From contig MU004181.1 of the NCBI GenBank assembly GCA_010093605.1, positions 434,001-498,000 on the forward strand: a DNA stretch of 64,000 nt, written 5' to 3'. The first letter of the stretch is position 1. Each line of letters begins with the position of its first letter. The notes beneath the pieces were generated by a model, which was not told the DNA's origin, made no database searches, and saw only the letters and a list, made by a program, of their open reading frames with translations. The position numbers and the translations under genes are program-made. Below, one piece after another: positions 1-10,135 of this stretch. This DNA is from Lophium mytilinum (taxonomy: Eukaryota > Ascomycota > Dothideomycetes > Mytilinidiales > Mytilinidiaceae).

Positions 1-1125
1 CGCACAATGACGCCAATAGGGCTTCCGGATACGAGCCATCCTACGAACGCAGTAGTGGCCACGTCTACAGCTCTGTGCTAGGAGGATGTGAGGATGCTCT
101 AGCCCAGCGCGTGCGAAGCGGGCGTCCGTCACTGAAAATGTTCACGAGAAGCGCAGGATAGTGCCCCCTGCTTATTGCAGCGTCTGCATGATGGGAGCAA
201 ATGCATCTCCCTAGTCTCTCGTCAGAGCGTGCGCGTCGAAGTAACTCGCAATATGAAGCCCACGGCGGCTGGCACCGCCAGCTCCAAACCAAGGACGACA
301 GCAGAGACAGCAGCTCCCATGCGCCGATTCCATGACCGACTCTACGGAACTGTGCCTACTTGCATCTTCGACAGGCTTCTTCTTGCACCCAGCAGACTCG
401 ACACGTCTCTCCAATGCCGGCGAAGAGATCGCTGGCGCTACCGTCTTCTGCCGCGGTTCGCAAAGTCAAAACCTCTCCCATTGCTCATCAGATCTCTGTT
501 CCAGGCGAAAATCATCATTCAGAAGGGCGCGCCATTATGCTAGCTGCCAGCAGCAATCCTCAAGCCAGACTCCAGCGCGACGACCCCGCCGGCGACCAGC
601 TTTACCCTCCGCTCGTTCCGTGCTCCTTCCCGTGCACCACATCCAACCACCGCTCGCCCCTTGGCCTCAGCGCTACGATCCCCCAGCACGCGCAATCGAC
701 GGTGGTCTAAGTCAAGGGCAGCATCGGAGAGGTCCCTCTCGGCAGCTCCGATGAAGAGAACATCGAGCTCAAGAAGCTCGTCGGCGGAGCGGTACTGTCG
801 CCCGACTCCTATCTAAGAAACTTTTGTCGCCAATTGCTAACTGTCAACAGGTCGCCAATGAGTTCCTCGGAAAGTAAACCTTCGCCACTTCCTCGACTCT
901 TCGATCGCTTCATACCGCGCGCGCCCATTGGGCCCGACTCCGCTGCTGCCGCCGACATTTCCAACTCCTACCGTAACACCGCGCGTCCAGGCGTTTGCCC
1001 TCACCTACAACCCAATGGCTTTACTACGCTTGCCTCAGTAGCTTACACGAAGTGAGGTCTACCTAGACCGCCGTCCAATAGCTACAGGCCTTCGCCGTCA
1101 AGAAGAGCTCCGCAACCCCGCCGTC
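1..1125. other. No gene recognised; decayed coding-like sequence
   Basis: No gene is recognised here. The + frame that runs through 541-790 is open except for a TAA at 708-710, and it reads into a stretch at 711-790 (VKGSIGEVPLGSSDEEN) that looks protein-like. This is followed by an intron-like block at 791-850 with a GT start, a GCTAAC branch-like site and a CAG end. It may be the 5' part of the degraded gene at 1.1-2.3 kb. Function unknown. Confidence 0.3.
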
Positions 1126-2343
1126 AACGCAACTCCTCTCCGCCCGCCTCACGAAGACCAGTACCATCACAGGCTTTCAGACCAGATGAATCGTCTTCGT
1201 CAAAGAAGCCGCCACAGTCGCGCTTGCAAAGAATGGGTCGCTGCTTGTCAAAGGGCACCGATGAGAGCCTCACTATCCGACGACCAACGCAAACCGCCTC
1301 CTCGCACACAAGGCGAACATTGGTATCACCGTAAGCATCTAAACGCATACCACGGCGTCGTGGAAGAAGCTCCTGCCGTGTCGCTCGCAAAGAACGGGCC
1401 GCTCCTCATCAAAGGCTGCCGACTCATCAAAGGCTCACCAACAGCCCAAAACCGTCGACGAGAGCTTCACCATGCAATCGCCACCGCAAAATTCCTTTCC
1501 GCACGGCTCGCGCAGACCGGTACCATCACCAGCCTTCAACCGCGTAACTGGCCTTCGTTGAAGAAAAGGCTGCCCTCACGCTGATGAAGAGCGGGCAACG
1601 CAAAAGTCTTCTCCGCGCGCCTCACGAACGTGGGTACCACCCTGGGCGTCTAAACCGCGTACCTCGTGCCTTGTAGAGGGCAGTAGTCTACCGGAGCGCC
1701 CAAAAAAGAACCGTCCGGTTCTTATCAAGGCCCCTAGCTCCCGGGAAGGTTTACCGCAATGAGGACCTCCAGTATGTCCCCAAGGATGCCACAGGAACCC
1801 GCCGCTCGGTCCTGATCCTCGGTGTTCCACGCCAAGTTCGCCTCTATCAGCTCCTCCGACTCGCCACCACCGGCGAACTTATCTCTACCCGCCTCGCGAA
1901 GACCGGCATCATCGCCGGCTTCGAAATTGCCTACCTGGTGTTCGCCAAAGAAGCCGCTGCCGTTGAGATCGCACAGAACGGGCCGCTCGTCATCGAGAGC
2001 TGCCCGTCATCGAGGGCCGCCGTCTCGCCGTCAGCCTGCTCAACAGCCCCACCTGGCGCATGAGTAGGGAGTTGCAAGACGGAGTCGAGACCAAGGGGTG
2101 GACGCGGTGCGTCCGCATTGCGGAAGCCGCGGCTGATATCGAACCCGCAGATCTGGAGCACCACCTGAGGGTGCCGACAGGCGAGTGGCAAATGGATCCG
2201 GCGCTACGGTATTGGAATTCGGGTGGGGATCCTACTGCCGATGATCAGGATGGAGACGTCGACGAGTATGGGGTGAGTGGGAATGAGACTGGTGAGGAGG
2301 ATCACATGGTTGCGGGTGGGCGCTGTCTGGGGGCCGGCGCATG
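1126..2343 (+). pseudogene. Decayed tandem copies of an RRM-like coding unit
   Basis: At least five degenerate copies of one protein segment can be read on the + strand, beginning near 1132, 1290, 1489, 1603 and 1874. The best copy (1874-2025) reads RLAKTGIIAGFEIAYLVFAK followed by EAAAVEIAQNGPLVIE, and then GRRLAVSLLNSP after a small frame break. The pattern of an aromatic VF strand, a KEAAAV helix and NGPLVI-x-GRRLAV resembles the second half of an RNA recognition motif. The copies are interrupted by stops (for example the TGA after GFQTR near 1187) and by frame changes, so the locus is probably not a working gene. The last copy runs into a 95-codon open frame (2060-2343) with no recognised domain. 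The RRM assignment is by motif memory only. Confidence 0.4.
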
Positions 2344-2429
2344 AAGTTCCAGAAACGGGTGGTGACGAATTGGATTGGCGCTGCATTTGAGGAGGCTCGC
2401 CTTCGTGAGCTCGATTTTTATACTCATCA

Positions 2430-2745
2430 CGTCAAGACACCTCAAACGGTACGAAGGCGTGATCAAGATCGCAATTATAATCTGCGGGTTCAGATGATGA
2501 TAGCAATGTTGGGTGTTCATTCCATCCACATTGTAGAGCTATCTTTCGATACTTAATTCTCGTTTGGTCAACCTATCAAAAAACCTCATACAGTACGAAT
2601 GCGATATCAAGATCTCAACCATGCCGTGCAGATTCAGATGATAGTGCTTTCAGCTTTAAATTCCAATCAGGTCCATAGGGCTGGTTTCTGACATCCAATC
2701 TTTATCTTTTCCAGCACGTCGAGAGACTTCAGACGGCGCAATTGC
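2430..2745 (-). repeat. Tail-element tandem array, three copies, period about 144 bp
   Basis: Three related blocks start near 2432, 2577 and 2720. On the minus strand each carries the tail core (TACCGTTTGAGGTGTC in the best copy) followed upstream by a TCTGAA-type block. They lie directly 3' of the small minus-strand gene at 3069-3290 and in its sense direction. The copies have diverged and look old. The remaining 2746-3068 shows no gene. Confidence 0.6.
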
Positions 2746-3068
2746 AATATCAATAGCTCAACCACTAAATGCAGATTCACACAGAGCATTCGGCTTTTCA
2801 TTCCAATAACTTCCACCGAGCTTCTACGCAAGCACTACCATAACTCCCAATTCCCGCCTAGCCGCCCACGTTAATCTCTGCCGTTTTTCGCACGCCTATA
2901 AAACAATTAGCTACTAAATCCTACAGTTGAAACAGAATAGGATATTCTTACTGCGTAGGAGAATCAAGCCAGCCCCGCCCCCTAAGCACCCGATGTAGTC
3001 ACTCCGTCTAGACGGTCCACAAGTCAGCGGTTCATTCTTCTCCCAGTGATATCAGGAAGCACATACCT

Positions 3069-3290
3069 TCACATCTCCTGCAACTCCACCTCCTCCCCCT
3101 CGCCCTCTGCAGCCTCTTCTTCCACCCCCCGCCGACCCAGGTTCCGCCACATCTCCCTCACAAACGCGAAAAACGCCGCGAACGCCTCCGGACCGAGCCA
3201 AAGGTACAAAACGGCCACAGCGGCCAGCACGCAGACGACGACGACGCCCTGCACTATGAGGACGACTTGTAGGATGTCGGACCAAGACAT
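3069..3290 (-). CDS. Small single-pass membrane protein, 73 aa, hypothetical
   Basis: A 73-residue protein starting at an ATG in good context (CCAAAATGTC). The first 8 residues are polar. Residues 9-33 form one strongly hydrophobic segment (VVLIVQGVVVVCVLAAVAVL is its core), followed by an FVREMWRNLGRRG basic stretch and a glutamate-rich tail ending VELQEM. This suggests a single-pass membrane protein with the basic side in the cytosol. No family is recognised. A longer in-frame start (3449) exists, but its extra residues are compositionally unlike the rest, so the shorter start was chosen. The gene is followed by its own tail-element array at 2430-2745. A 3' intron changing the C terminus cannot be excluded, because GTATGT follows the stop. 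Confidence 0.45.
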   Translation of the reverse strand: MSWSDILQVVLIVQGVVVVCVLAAVAVLYLWLGPEAFAAFFAFVREMWRNLGRRGVEEEAAEGEGEEVELQEM

Positions 3291-3821
3291 TTTGGTTTGA
3301 TGGTTTAGATTGTGGTATGTGTGGATGTTGAGGATGAGAGGGCTGATTTGCAAACGAGGGCAGGCGGACGATTTTATGGGGTGGTGTTGGGGTGCTACCT
3401 TCACTATTTTGACTTCACTTTGGATTGTGCGCCACTTCGCCAAAGACATGGTGGGAGGGTGAAGATCAGGGTGGTAGTGGAGGGGCTTTGCGCACCGGGT
3501 CCTGGCCTCGAAGTCTTTTGCACCCCTTGATCATGTTGATGGGCAAGAGCCTACACATCAGAGGTCAAGTCCTGTACTGATGGGACTATGATGGCATTGT
3601 GTGAAGTGGCCTGATTGACTTCTACTTTACGAAATGGATGGGAACAGCGGCAGAACTTCAATTGAAAGGGTAGCACAGCAGGCCAAACCCGGATACCAAA
3701 CTCGGATACCAAATTTGCGTGCTGCAGACCCACTCTTACTCTCACCAGTCTCCACTACTTCTTCATCCGTCATGATGTATCCTACAAGCGAACCCGATCA
3801 GCTATACCAGGATATCAACAG

Positions 3822-4661
3822 TCATGTCGCAGTGTCCAGCCAACCGACTATCCTCCATCCTCGGCCAGGGCAGATGCATGTGCCTCCGCAACGGGCATAT
3901 TCTCCTGGCGGTGGGAAGATCAGAAGTTCTGAACATGCTCTCCTTCTACGCCTTCCTGGTTCCCTTGACCTGGAAAGCTTGCCAGATGTTCTTGTGCTTC
4001 TCGAGTGTCTTACTTCCGCCAACGTTGCTGGCCATGCAACGGCTACCTCGCCCGCAGGGTCGAACGCAGTGGCATAGACTCGACAGGTGATAGTACACTC
4101 ATATCTGCCATTCGGCTTGCCCAGTTTGATGAAGCGCTGAGCGGTCCTGCCATCCGTCCCCTTCTGCCATGCATCATGACCAGTGCGAAACAGCTTTGCG
4201 GGTGCGAGAGGGCAGTCTTCATGCGTAGGACGCGGAGGCAGCTGAGGCGACCCCATGCGTGCTCTCTTCCTCGGGCGTGAAGACTTCGTTTCAGCGGTCT
4301 CCATCTGCTTTGCTGTAGGCTTGGAGGTCGAGTCCTGTTGCGAGTGACTTGACGTCGCGTTGTCCGACGGTGTGGGGCTGTTGTGTACGTGGTGTGGTGA
4401 GCGGCGCTCCCGTAGCCGCTGGCTCACCTCCACGGTCCGTTTCGCTGGCATTTCTAAACTCTGAGCCGACGGCGCAGGACAGAGGATCTGTTGTAGTACA
4501 CTGGGTGGCGGGCTGCTCTCCTCGCTGGGGAGGCGGAGGGTCTCGAAGGGGTTGGTACCTTGGCTGGTAGGGCGGAAGGCGGAGAAGCTGAGGTGGAGGG
4601 AGTTGAAAGACCACTCAGAAGACGTGTTGCCGGAGCGGTGGGAGTTGTTCGGGTCGGCCAT
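3822..4661 (-). CDS. Hypothetical protein with disordered N-terminal half
   Basis: A 279-codon open frame from an ATG in strong context (GCCATGGCC). The N-terminal 150 residues are Ser/Pro-rich and low in structure. A basic cluster (SSRPRKRARMGSP) looks like a nuclear localisation signal. It is followed by a better-ordered segment, FRTGHDAWQKGTDGRTAQRF, then IKLGKPNGRYECTITC. The C-terminal frame is doubtful. One nucleotide over, the sequence reads GSKTLEKHKNIWQAFQVKG and stops at 3946, which is more protein-like than the Arg-rich annotated end; a small indel or unseen splice is possible. The paired Cys and the HK nearby could belong to a zinc-binding module, but this is weak. An upstream in-frame ATG at 4844 would add 61 residues. 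No family recognised. Confidence 0.35.
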   Translation of the reverse strand: MADPNNSHRSGNTSSEWSFNSLHLSFSAFRPTSQGTNPFETLRLPSEESSPPPSVLQQILCPAPSAQSLEMPAKRTVEVSQRLRERRSPHHVHNSPTPSDNATSSHSQQDSTSKPTAKQMETAETKSSRPRKRARMGSPQLPPRPTHEDCPLAPAKLFRTGHDAWQKGTDGRTAQRFIKLGKPNGRYECTITCRVYATAFDPAGEVAVAWPATLAEVRHSRSTRTSGKLSRSREPGRRRRRACSELLIFPPPGEYARCGGTCICPGRGWRIVGWLDTAT

Positions 4662-4899
4662 GGCGCATGCGTGCGTCGAGAGGTTGGCAAGATAACGATT
4701 GACGGTGCGGTCGGGTTGAGAGTCTCGCAGCGGTAGGAGCTCGTTGTATGCGTTCAGCGAGGGAACATTCCTCGGTGGGAAGGGGTTGTGATCGATTGAG
4801 CAGGGGGCGGAAATAGTCTCTGCTGGCTGGTCGCGCTCCGACAAGAAAGAGAGAAGGGGAAAATGAGAGATGAACGCGTTCAGTCGTTGCTCGAAGTTG

Positions 4900-7800
4900 A
4901 TCGCCTGGTAGCTCGGGCAATGTCCACGGCCTCAAGGACGCGTACTTGTTGTTCAGTGCAAACTATCAGGTGCTAGCTAGCTTGCATCAGCTGAATAGAC
5001 CCCGTTGAGAGAGTTGTTCCTGGAGTGTGGAGGTTTGAAGACGCGATGCTGAGGGACTCATTTTGAAGGTCCGGATTGAAGGATGCGTCCGGCGCGGTTT
5101 TGCTGGCCTCGGCTGATATCTTGATCCGACCAAAGGTGGAGCGCGAGGGCCCAGGAACGTGAAACAATTCTCGACGAGCATACCACCAGAGCGATGGAAA
5201 GCATCCCTATGCTTGAGGGGATCGGCAACGGCGGCGGGCAACGAGGACTCGGGGAAGGCAGCGAGCGGAACCAGACCGAATGCAAAAGTCTCAGCCATAG
5301 CCCTAGCTAGACGAGAAGAATAAAACACTTGCAAATCATGCATTGATGAGGGGCGGCGCGTCCAAGGACAATGAGTGCGGTCGCAATCTGACGGAGATGT
5401 ATCCGGCGACCCGTGCGTAAAGAGGAGGAGGCGGAAAAACATGGAATAGAACAAGGTAGCTGGCAGCAAATGTGGACAGCGCCCAGAGGCAATACCTGAT
5501 CAGTTGAAAGACCCTGTGATCAAGCTGCGTGCATCGAGTGGGCAAAAAGATGAGGCAGCTCGCGCAGCTCAGTACCTCCACCCACCGAAAGAGCAGACGA
5601 ATCATCTCTTCACCACCCATAATAATATAAAATGCCCCAACTACCAATCAAAAGAGGACGCTAGAGCTCTTTAGAGCTCGTAGAAACACCAAAAGACGTC
5701 AATAGGGCGTGGTGGGGCCAAAGAGCAAAAAAAGTGCAAAACTTAACTTCGACATGTTAAGAAACCCCCCGGACGGGATTTTTTGGTGCGGGGCTCGAAC
5801 CTCTGAGCTTGATGTTAGCGCTGTTCCGAAAGAAGATAAAGGCAAACGATAAACGACAAGAGCAACTATATACACTGAACCACTATGCCAAGTGCCAGTC
5901 CCTTTAAAGGTGAGGGGACCTCCAAATGTTATGTCTATATACCCCAAGTCATGGAAGTACGCTAACCCTGTACTCACCACACGTCCTTCGGGGACCGCCA
6001 CCACCCCGACACGCAAGCTCTCCCACGCAGCCCTCTCCGAAGCTTCCGACCCGGCTTGCCCTCCCGCGCCCCTCCCGCGCCCCTTCCCGAGCCCGTCTCC
6101 GCAAGTCACTGACGCCGAGTCTATTAGCCTCTTATGATGCCTGTTCTCCCGCAATCACGCCTCCTTCACGCGTAATGGTATTTGTTCATCATCACCTCGG
6201 TATTCCGCACTCTGCGGCAGCATTACTATGTCGGTCTCGCATTCGCTTTGCAGTTCTCCTCCCGTCCGCCACAGCAGGTTCGATCTCTACCTATACTTTG
6301 TCTTTCTCACGAACACATCCTCCATTAGGTGCGAACTGTCGAACACAGCCTTCGAAAGTTTCGGGTGCTACAGCCTCTCGTCTGCTTCAGTCGCTTTCGA
6401 CTTCATACCTCTACGCTGTGTGACGTGCAGCCTCCGCCATCCCCATGTCGGCGACGCAGACGACTAATAACTCATAAAAGCAGATACCATAGTATTGATA
6501 GTTTCCAGGAGGTAAGTCGCATTCGGCAAAAGAACCATCTTGGGGAATTGATTTGGTGGGCCCAGTAAGCTTGCAAGCTTACTCCGAGCGCGCGACGTTA
6601 CGTCCGCTGAAATTCGGTCACGAGTGGCCGGCTCCGGTGTTGAGATCCTTTGTCTCGTCGCGTCGCACATGTGGACACCATCGTATCAAAGACAAAGGCA
6701 TTCAGAAGTTGACGATCGCTCCTAGTGACCCCTATAGCCACGGCAGCGGCTTCAAGTCCTCGACACCGATCCCACTTCCTCCTCTCTTCCCACGAACATC
6801 AACCCCTCTGGCATAGCCTTCTTTGTTCTCCTGGTCAAGAATACTCTTTTGATACCATACAATCACGCCCGTGGCGCTCACAGAACTCCGAACCGCTACA
6901 CAGCTCGCTTTCCTTCTCCCTTCCTTTTTCAACACCACCACCCTCCTTCCACCACCCTGTTTTCTTCGCAGGCCTTTTGTTGGGAGAACTGTGGTTTAGT
7001 CCTGCCGATCTGCCCGTTTGACCACTCTCTACGGAGCGGCTGAATCGCTGCGTTTCTCCGACAAGGGACTGAGTTCTCCTCTCCAAACGACACCCGATCG
7101 CCCACCAGAGGGTCTTCTGAAGCCAAGATTGGTTGATACACTATAACCTCCGATCGCACGCAGCACCAGGATTGCAGGCCATGGTCAGCCCACTGTGGTT
7201 GGACTGCAGCTGGCATTCGAAGACTTTTTCGGGGGAATCTTGGTACAAATTACCGATGTCAGCAGAAGTCAAGTCGGTGGATACTAGGCCATACCTTACA
7301 CCCCACTCATTCGGCGATTAGCTCGGAAATAAAGGCGTCAGACCAAGGCCCTCGACGAGCCGTCGCGGAAAGGTATGGCCGCTGTCGTCAACTCCGACGA
7401 GCCCATCCTGGCGGACAATTGATATCGCGGAGAACTACACTCTGGGACACGCAGCTGTGGGACATACCGTTGTAGAGACGAGTTGCATGGAACGGAGCGT
7501 AGCCAGCGATACTGGCTTCGACAGACGGCCTAGCGATAGCTTCACGGATGAGAACGACTCGTGCGCAAGCTGCAACTTTCTCTTCCCAAAGAGCGTCTGC
7601 CTACTGTATCCCGAATAGGGCCTTGACTGTCTCTTGAGAGGAAGAGAGATGTCCGAGCATCATGCTGCTGTGTGACCCGACCAGGCAGTATTCGCGCGTG
7701 GCCAGGCTACGTCTCAGCCCGATGACTACGGCAGCTTTCTAGATTCGTCTTACGCCAGGGCACTTGATATGAACGACGGCCTCGAGTTCTTGCTTGCAAA

Positions 7801-8500
7801 TCTCTCCCCCTTCTTCCCTGCGAATATGCCTTGCGACTCTTACGCCTGTGTTTCAGCGTATCTGACAATGCACCGACCGCTCTTCTCTCCTGAGACGGTC
7901 ATGTATCCAAAGTTTGACTCGGCGTCAGTCCGAAGTTTTCTCGCGCAATGTCCTTGATCACGGGCCTCGGAGCTAATATAGAACTAGAGACGACTGTCTG
8001 GGACTTGCGGTCTTGGCCGGAGAGCCTGTCATTCGAAGCACGAAAGACGTTCGCCATATAATCGAGGAACCGTGATCATCTGCAAATGCAAGATACCAGG
8101 GTTTGTGGGACGATGTGTTGTCAGAGCTTCGAAAACTCGACTGCGTCAGTAGACACTCGTTGATACGCCGCTCTCGGCGCAACCGTGTGTTGGGGAAGCT
8201 GCCTAGTGAATGATCAGGGCGAATGTTTTTAGCTGACCGCTTCCACCGCAAGCACCTTTCCGGTAGACGAGCTGCGGAAGTCAGGGCTTTCACGTGCGAG
8301 AATCCGATGTGTGATGGTCGGGGGTCTAAGAGAGCCAAAGGAAAGTGCTAAAGAGGGATACGAAAGGCGCGCTGGATAGTCTGGTGTGTGGGGTGAGCCC
8401 ACGAATGGCGGCTCGGACGATTCGTCCATGGCGTTAGGTATTTCTCTAACTGGTCGAAGGAGGGTTTGCTAGCGCTCTTCTGCCTTTCATCTCCTCATCT
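4900..8500. other. Long stretch without a recognisable gene
   Basis: Many short open frames occur on both strands, but none shows a domain, a consistent start with intron signals, or homology to another part of the window. A tRNA-like block is listed separately at 5784-5897. The stretch is probably decayed intergenic DNA. Confidence 0.5.
5784..5897 (-). other. tRNA-like block with A and B boxes (tRNA relic or SINE head)
   Basis: On the minus strand TGGCATAGTGG (5880-5890) matches the internal A box of RNA polymerase III genes, and AGGTTCGAGCCCC (about 5791-5803) matches the B box. They are about 88 bp apart, which would need an intron of roughly 40-45 nt in a true tRNA. The acceptor and T stems do not pair well and there is no T-run terminator downstream. 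A decayed intron-containing tRNA or a SINE promoter fits better than a working tRNA gene. Confidence 0.25.
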
Positions 8501-8529
8501 TCGAGCTTCGTCTTCGGCTTCACACTGTT

Positions 8530-8720
8530 CATCATGATATGTAACGATACCACTGCTTGGGTTGGCCCCATGTGGTTTCATGGAGCGAGTCAAAGTGTCA
8601 GTATCAACCACTTTTCTCAAAGCCTTATACCTGCATTGAGCCACTCCAGACGCCTGCCTCACATAGTCAAACAGCCGGTAATCACTAAACAAATGTAAGC
8701 TTGCAGAGTGTACATCATGT
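8530..8720 (-). repeat. Dispersed tail element, single copy 3' of the 8.8-9.3 kb gene
   Basis: Read on the minus strand this block contains AGGCGTCTGGAGTGGCTC, near-identical to the core of the array at 9.5-10.1 kb. Further on it has CCAACCCAAGCAGTGGTATC, which matches the CCCCAAGCAGTGGC block of the dispersed elements at 12.4 and 63.4 kb. It lies about 50-240 bp 3' of the minus-strand gene at 8767-9270 and in its sense orientation. Confidence 0.6.
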
Positions 8721-8766
8721 CATTCGTTTCCAAACCCTCTTCTCCGTCTACGGGAGCCAGCCCTCT

Positions 8767-9270
8767 CTACCAATAACCCACCCCACCCCTCCTCACCGGA
8801 TCTCCCCTCCACCTATAGTGCCTATTATCCGGCCAATGCACCCTAATCGGGTCCTCTCTCTCCTTCATCCACCGCGCGTGCGCCTCCTCCCTCGCTTTCG
8901 CCTCAATCTCGGCCTCCTATGGTACAAAAGTCAGCATGTCTCACATAAACACTATAATCGAGGAAGATTAGGCGAAACGTACCTTCATCCTCTGCTTCTT
9001 CTCCATGACCAACTTATCTACGGCATACTCCCGGGCCTCCGCGTTGGTGCGGTCGTGCTCCTCGTCGTCCGACGGCGTGAAGGCCGCACCACGCACGCCG
9101 AAGCTGGTGCCGAGCGCGTACGCGATGGTGTGGCGGGTGGCGGCGGGCTCGGGGTGGTGGAGGAGGCGGCGGACGGCACGAGGCGCGGTGGAGAGGGCGG
9201 GGCCGGCAGACGGGGCAGCGGGGCCAGCAGCAGCAGCGGTGTTGGTGGTGTTGGTGGTGTTTTGGGCCAT
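8767..9270 (-). CDS. Two-exon orphan-type protein, 145 aa; paralog of the gene at 20.5 kb
   Basis: Exon 1 is 9270-8983 (96 codons) and exon 2 is 8916-8767 (49 codons plus TAG). The 66-bp intron (8917-8982) starts GTACGT, ends ATAG and is in phase 0. The protein starts MAQNTTNTTNT, has an Ala/Pro-rich low-complexity region to about residue 45, then a conserved block with IAYALGTSFG and DRTNAEAREYAV. Exon 2 is helical and charged (EAEIEAKAREEAHARWMKER) and ends in an Arg/Trp-rich tail with VHWPDNRHYRWRG. The gene at 20,472-21,029 shares the MxQN start, the DRTNAE block, the intron position and phase, and the HWPxNR tail. Function unknown. No signal peptide or membrane segment is seen. Confidence 0.65.
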
Positions 9271-9377
9271 TTTGGCGGTGTTCTTGGTGGTTTTGAGAGG
9301 TTTGGTGGCGATGTTGGTGATGGTGCTTGCTGGTGGGCTATGGGGCGGCGAGGAAGAGTTTCGAGGTGGGCAGATTC

Positions 9378-9401
9378 GGGTGAAGGTGGATCATGTGACT
9401 G
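9378..9401 (-). promoter_or_regulatory. Promoter motif shared with the 20.5-kb paralog
   Basis: On the minus strand, about 110 bp upstream of the ATG, the sequence CAGTCACATGATCCACC followed by TTCACCC occurs. The same 24 bases lie about 100 bp upstream of the paralog at 20,472. TCACATGA is a CANNTG-type palindrome that basic helix-loop-helix factors may bind. Conservation between two diverged paralogs suggests either a kept regulatory site or recent duplication. Confidence 0.45.
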
Positions 9402-9479
9402 AAGCTGAATGTTCGGGTGAAGATGCATTGGCTATAACGCAGGGCTCAGTGCAGGCGTAAAGCTTTGGGAAAGGTAAAT

Positions 9480-10135
9480 GAGGCTGGGATGAATGAGACG
9501 CTGTACACTCCGTAAACCGCGATCATGGTGTACTAACTGACTGTTTGGCAATCTGATACCGGCGTCTGGAGTGTCCTGATGCGGACATGTTTCCGCAAGA
9601 AAAGTAGATGTACGCGAGCTGCGATTTCGAAATGGAGCTCGAGTCGTAACAAACTGAGAAGCTCTACACTCTGTATTTCTAGATCATGGAGTAATGACTT
9701 GTCATTTGGCGATGTGATGCCGGCGTCTGGAGTGGCTCAATGCGGACATAACTCTATAAGAAAGGGAAGTATAGGCGACTTACGATCTCGAGATAGAGCT
9801 TGGGGCGTGAACCAAACTAGATACTCTTCGCCCTGTGTACCGCTATCTTAGTATAATAGAAGACTGTTTGACAATGGAGTGCCAGCGTCTGGAGTAGCTT
9901 AGTGCGTACACAAGTCCATAGGAGAAATAGAGGTAGGCGAGCTGCGATTTTGAGATGGAGCTCTGATTGAAACAAAATAAGACGCTCTTTGCTCCATAAC
10001 CCGATATAATCATTCAGTAACCAGCTGTTTGACAATGTGATCCCGGCATCTGGAGTGTCTCAAGGCGAACATGGTTTCGAGAGAAAAGAGGACGAAGAGG
10101 AGCTGAGATTTGGGACGGATCTTCAATCGTATCAT
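9480..10135 (+). repeat. Tail-element tandem array, four copies, period 161-162 bp
   Basis: The core GGCGTCTGGAGTG (or a one- or two-base variant) recurs at 9561, 9722, 9884 and 10045, that is at 161, 162 and 161 bp. Each unit also carries a GTTTGACAATGTGAT-like block before the core and a GCGAGCTGCGATTT-like block after it. The array is upstream of the minus-strand gene at 8767-9270 and points away from it, so it may be the remnant tail of a lost + strand gene. Confidence 0.75.

Noticed and set aside
8701-9460. + strand frames of 150-233 codons across the 8.8-9.3 kb gene
   Set aside because: Gly/Val/Arg-rich shadows of the minus-strand exon, whose model is supported by the paralog and a conserved intron.
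9480-10135. CRISPR array
   Set aside because: The repeat unit is 161 bp, diverged between copies and without uniform spacers; the genome is eukaryotic.
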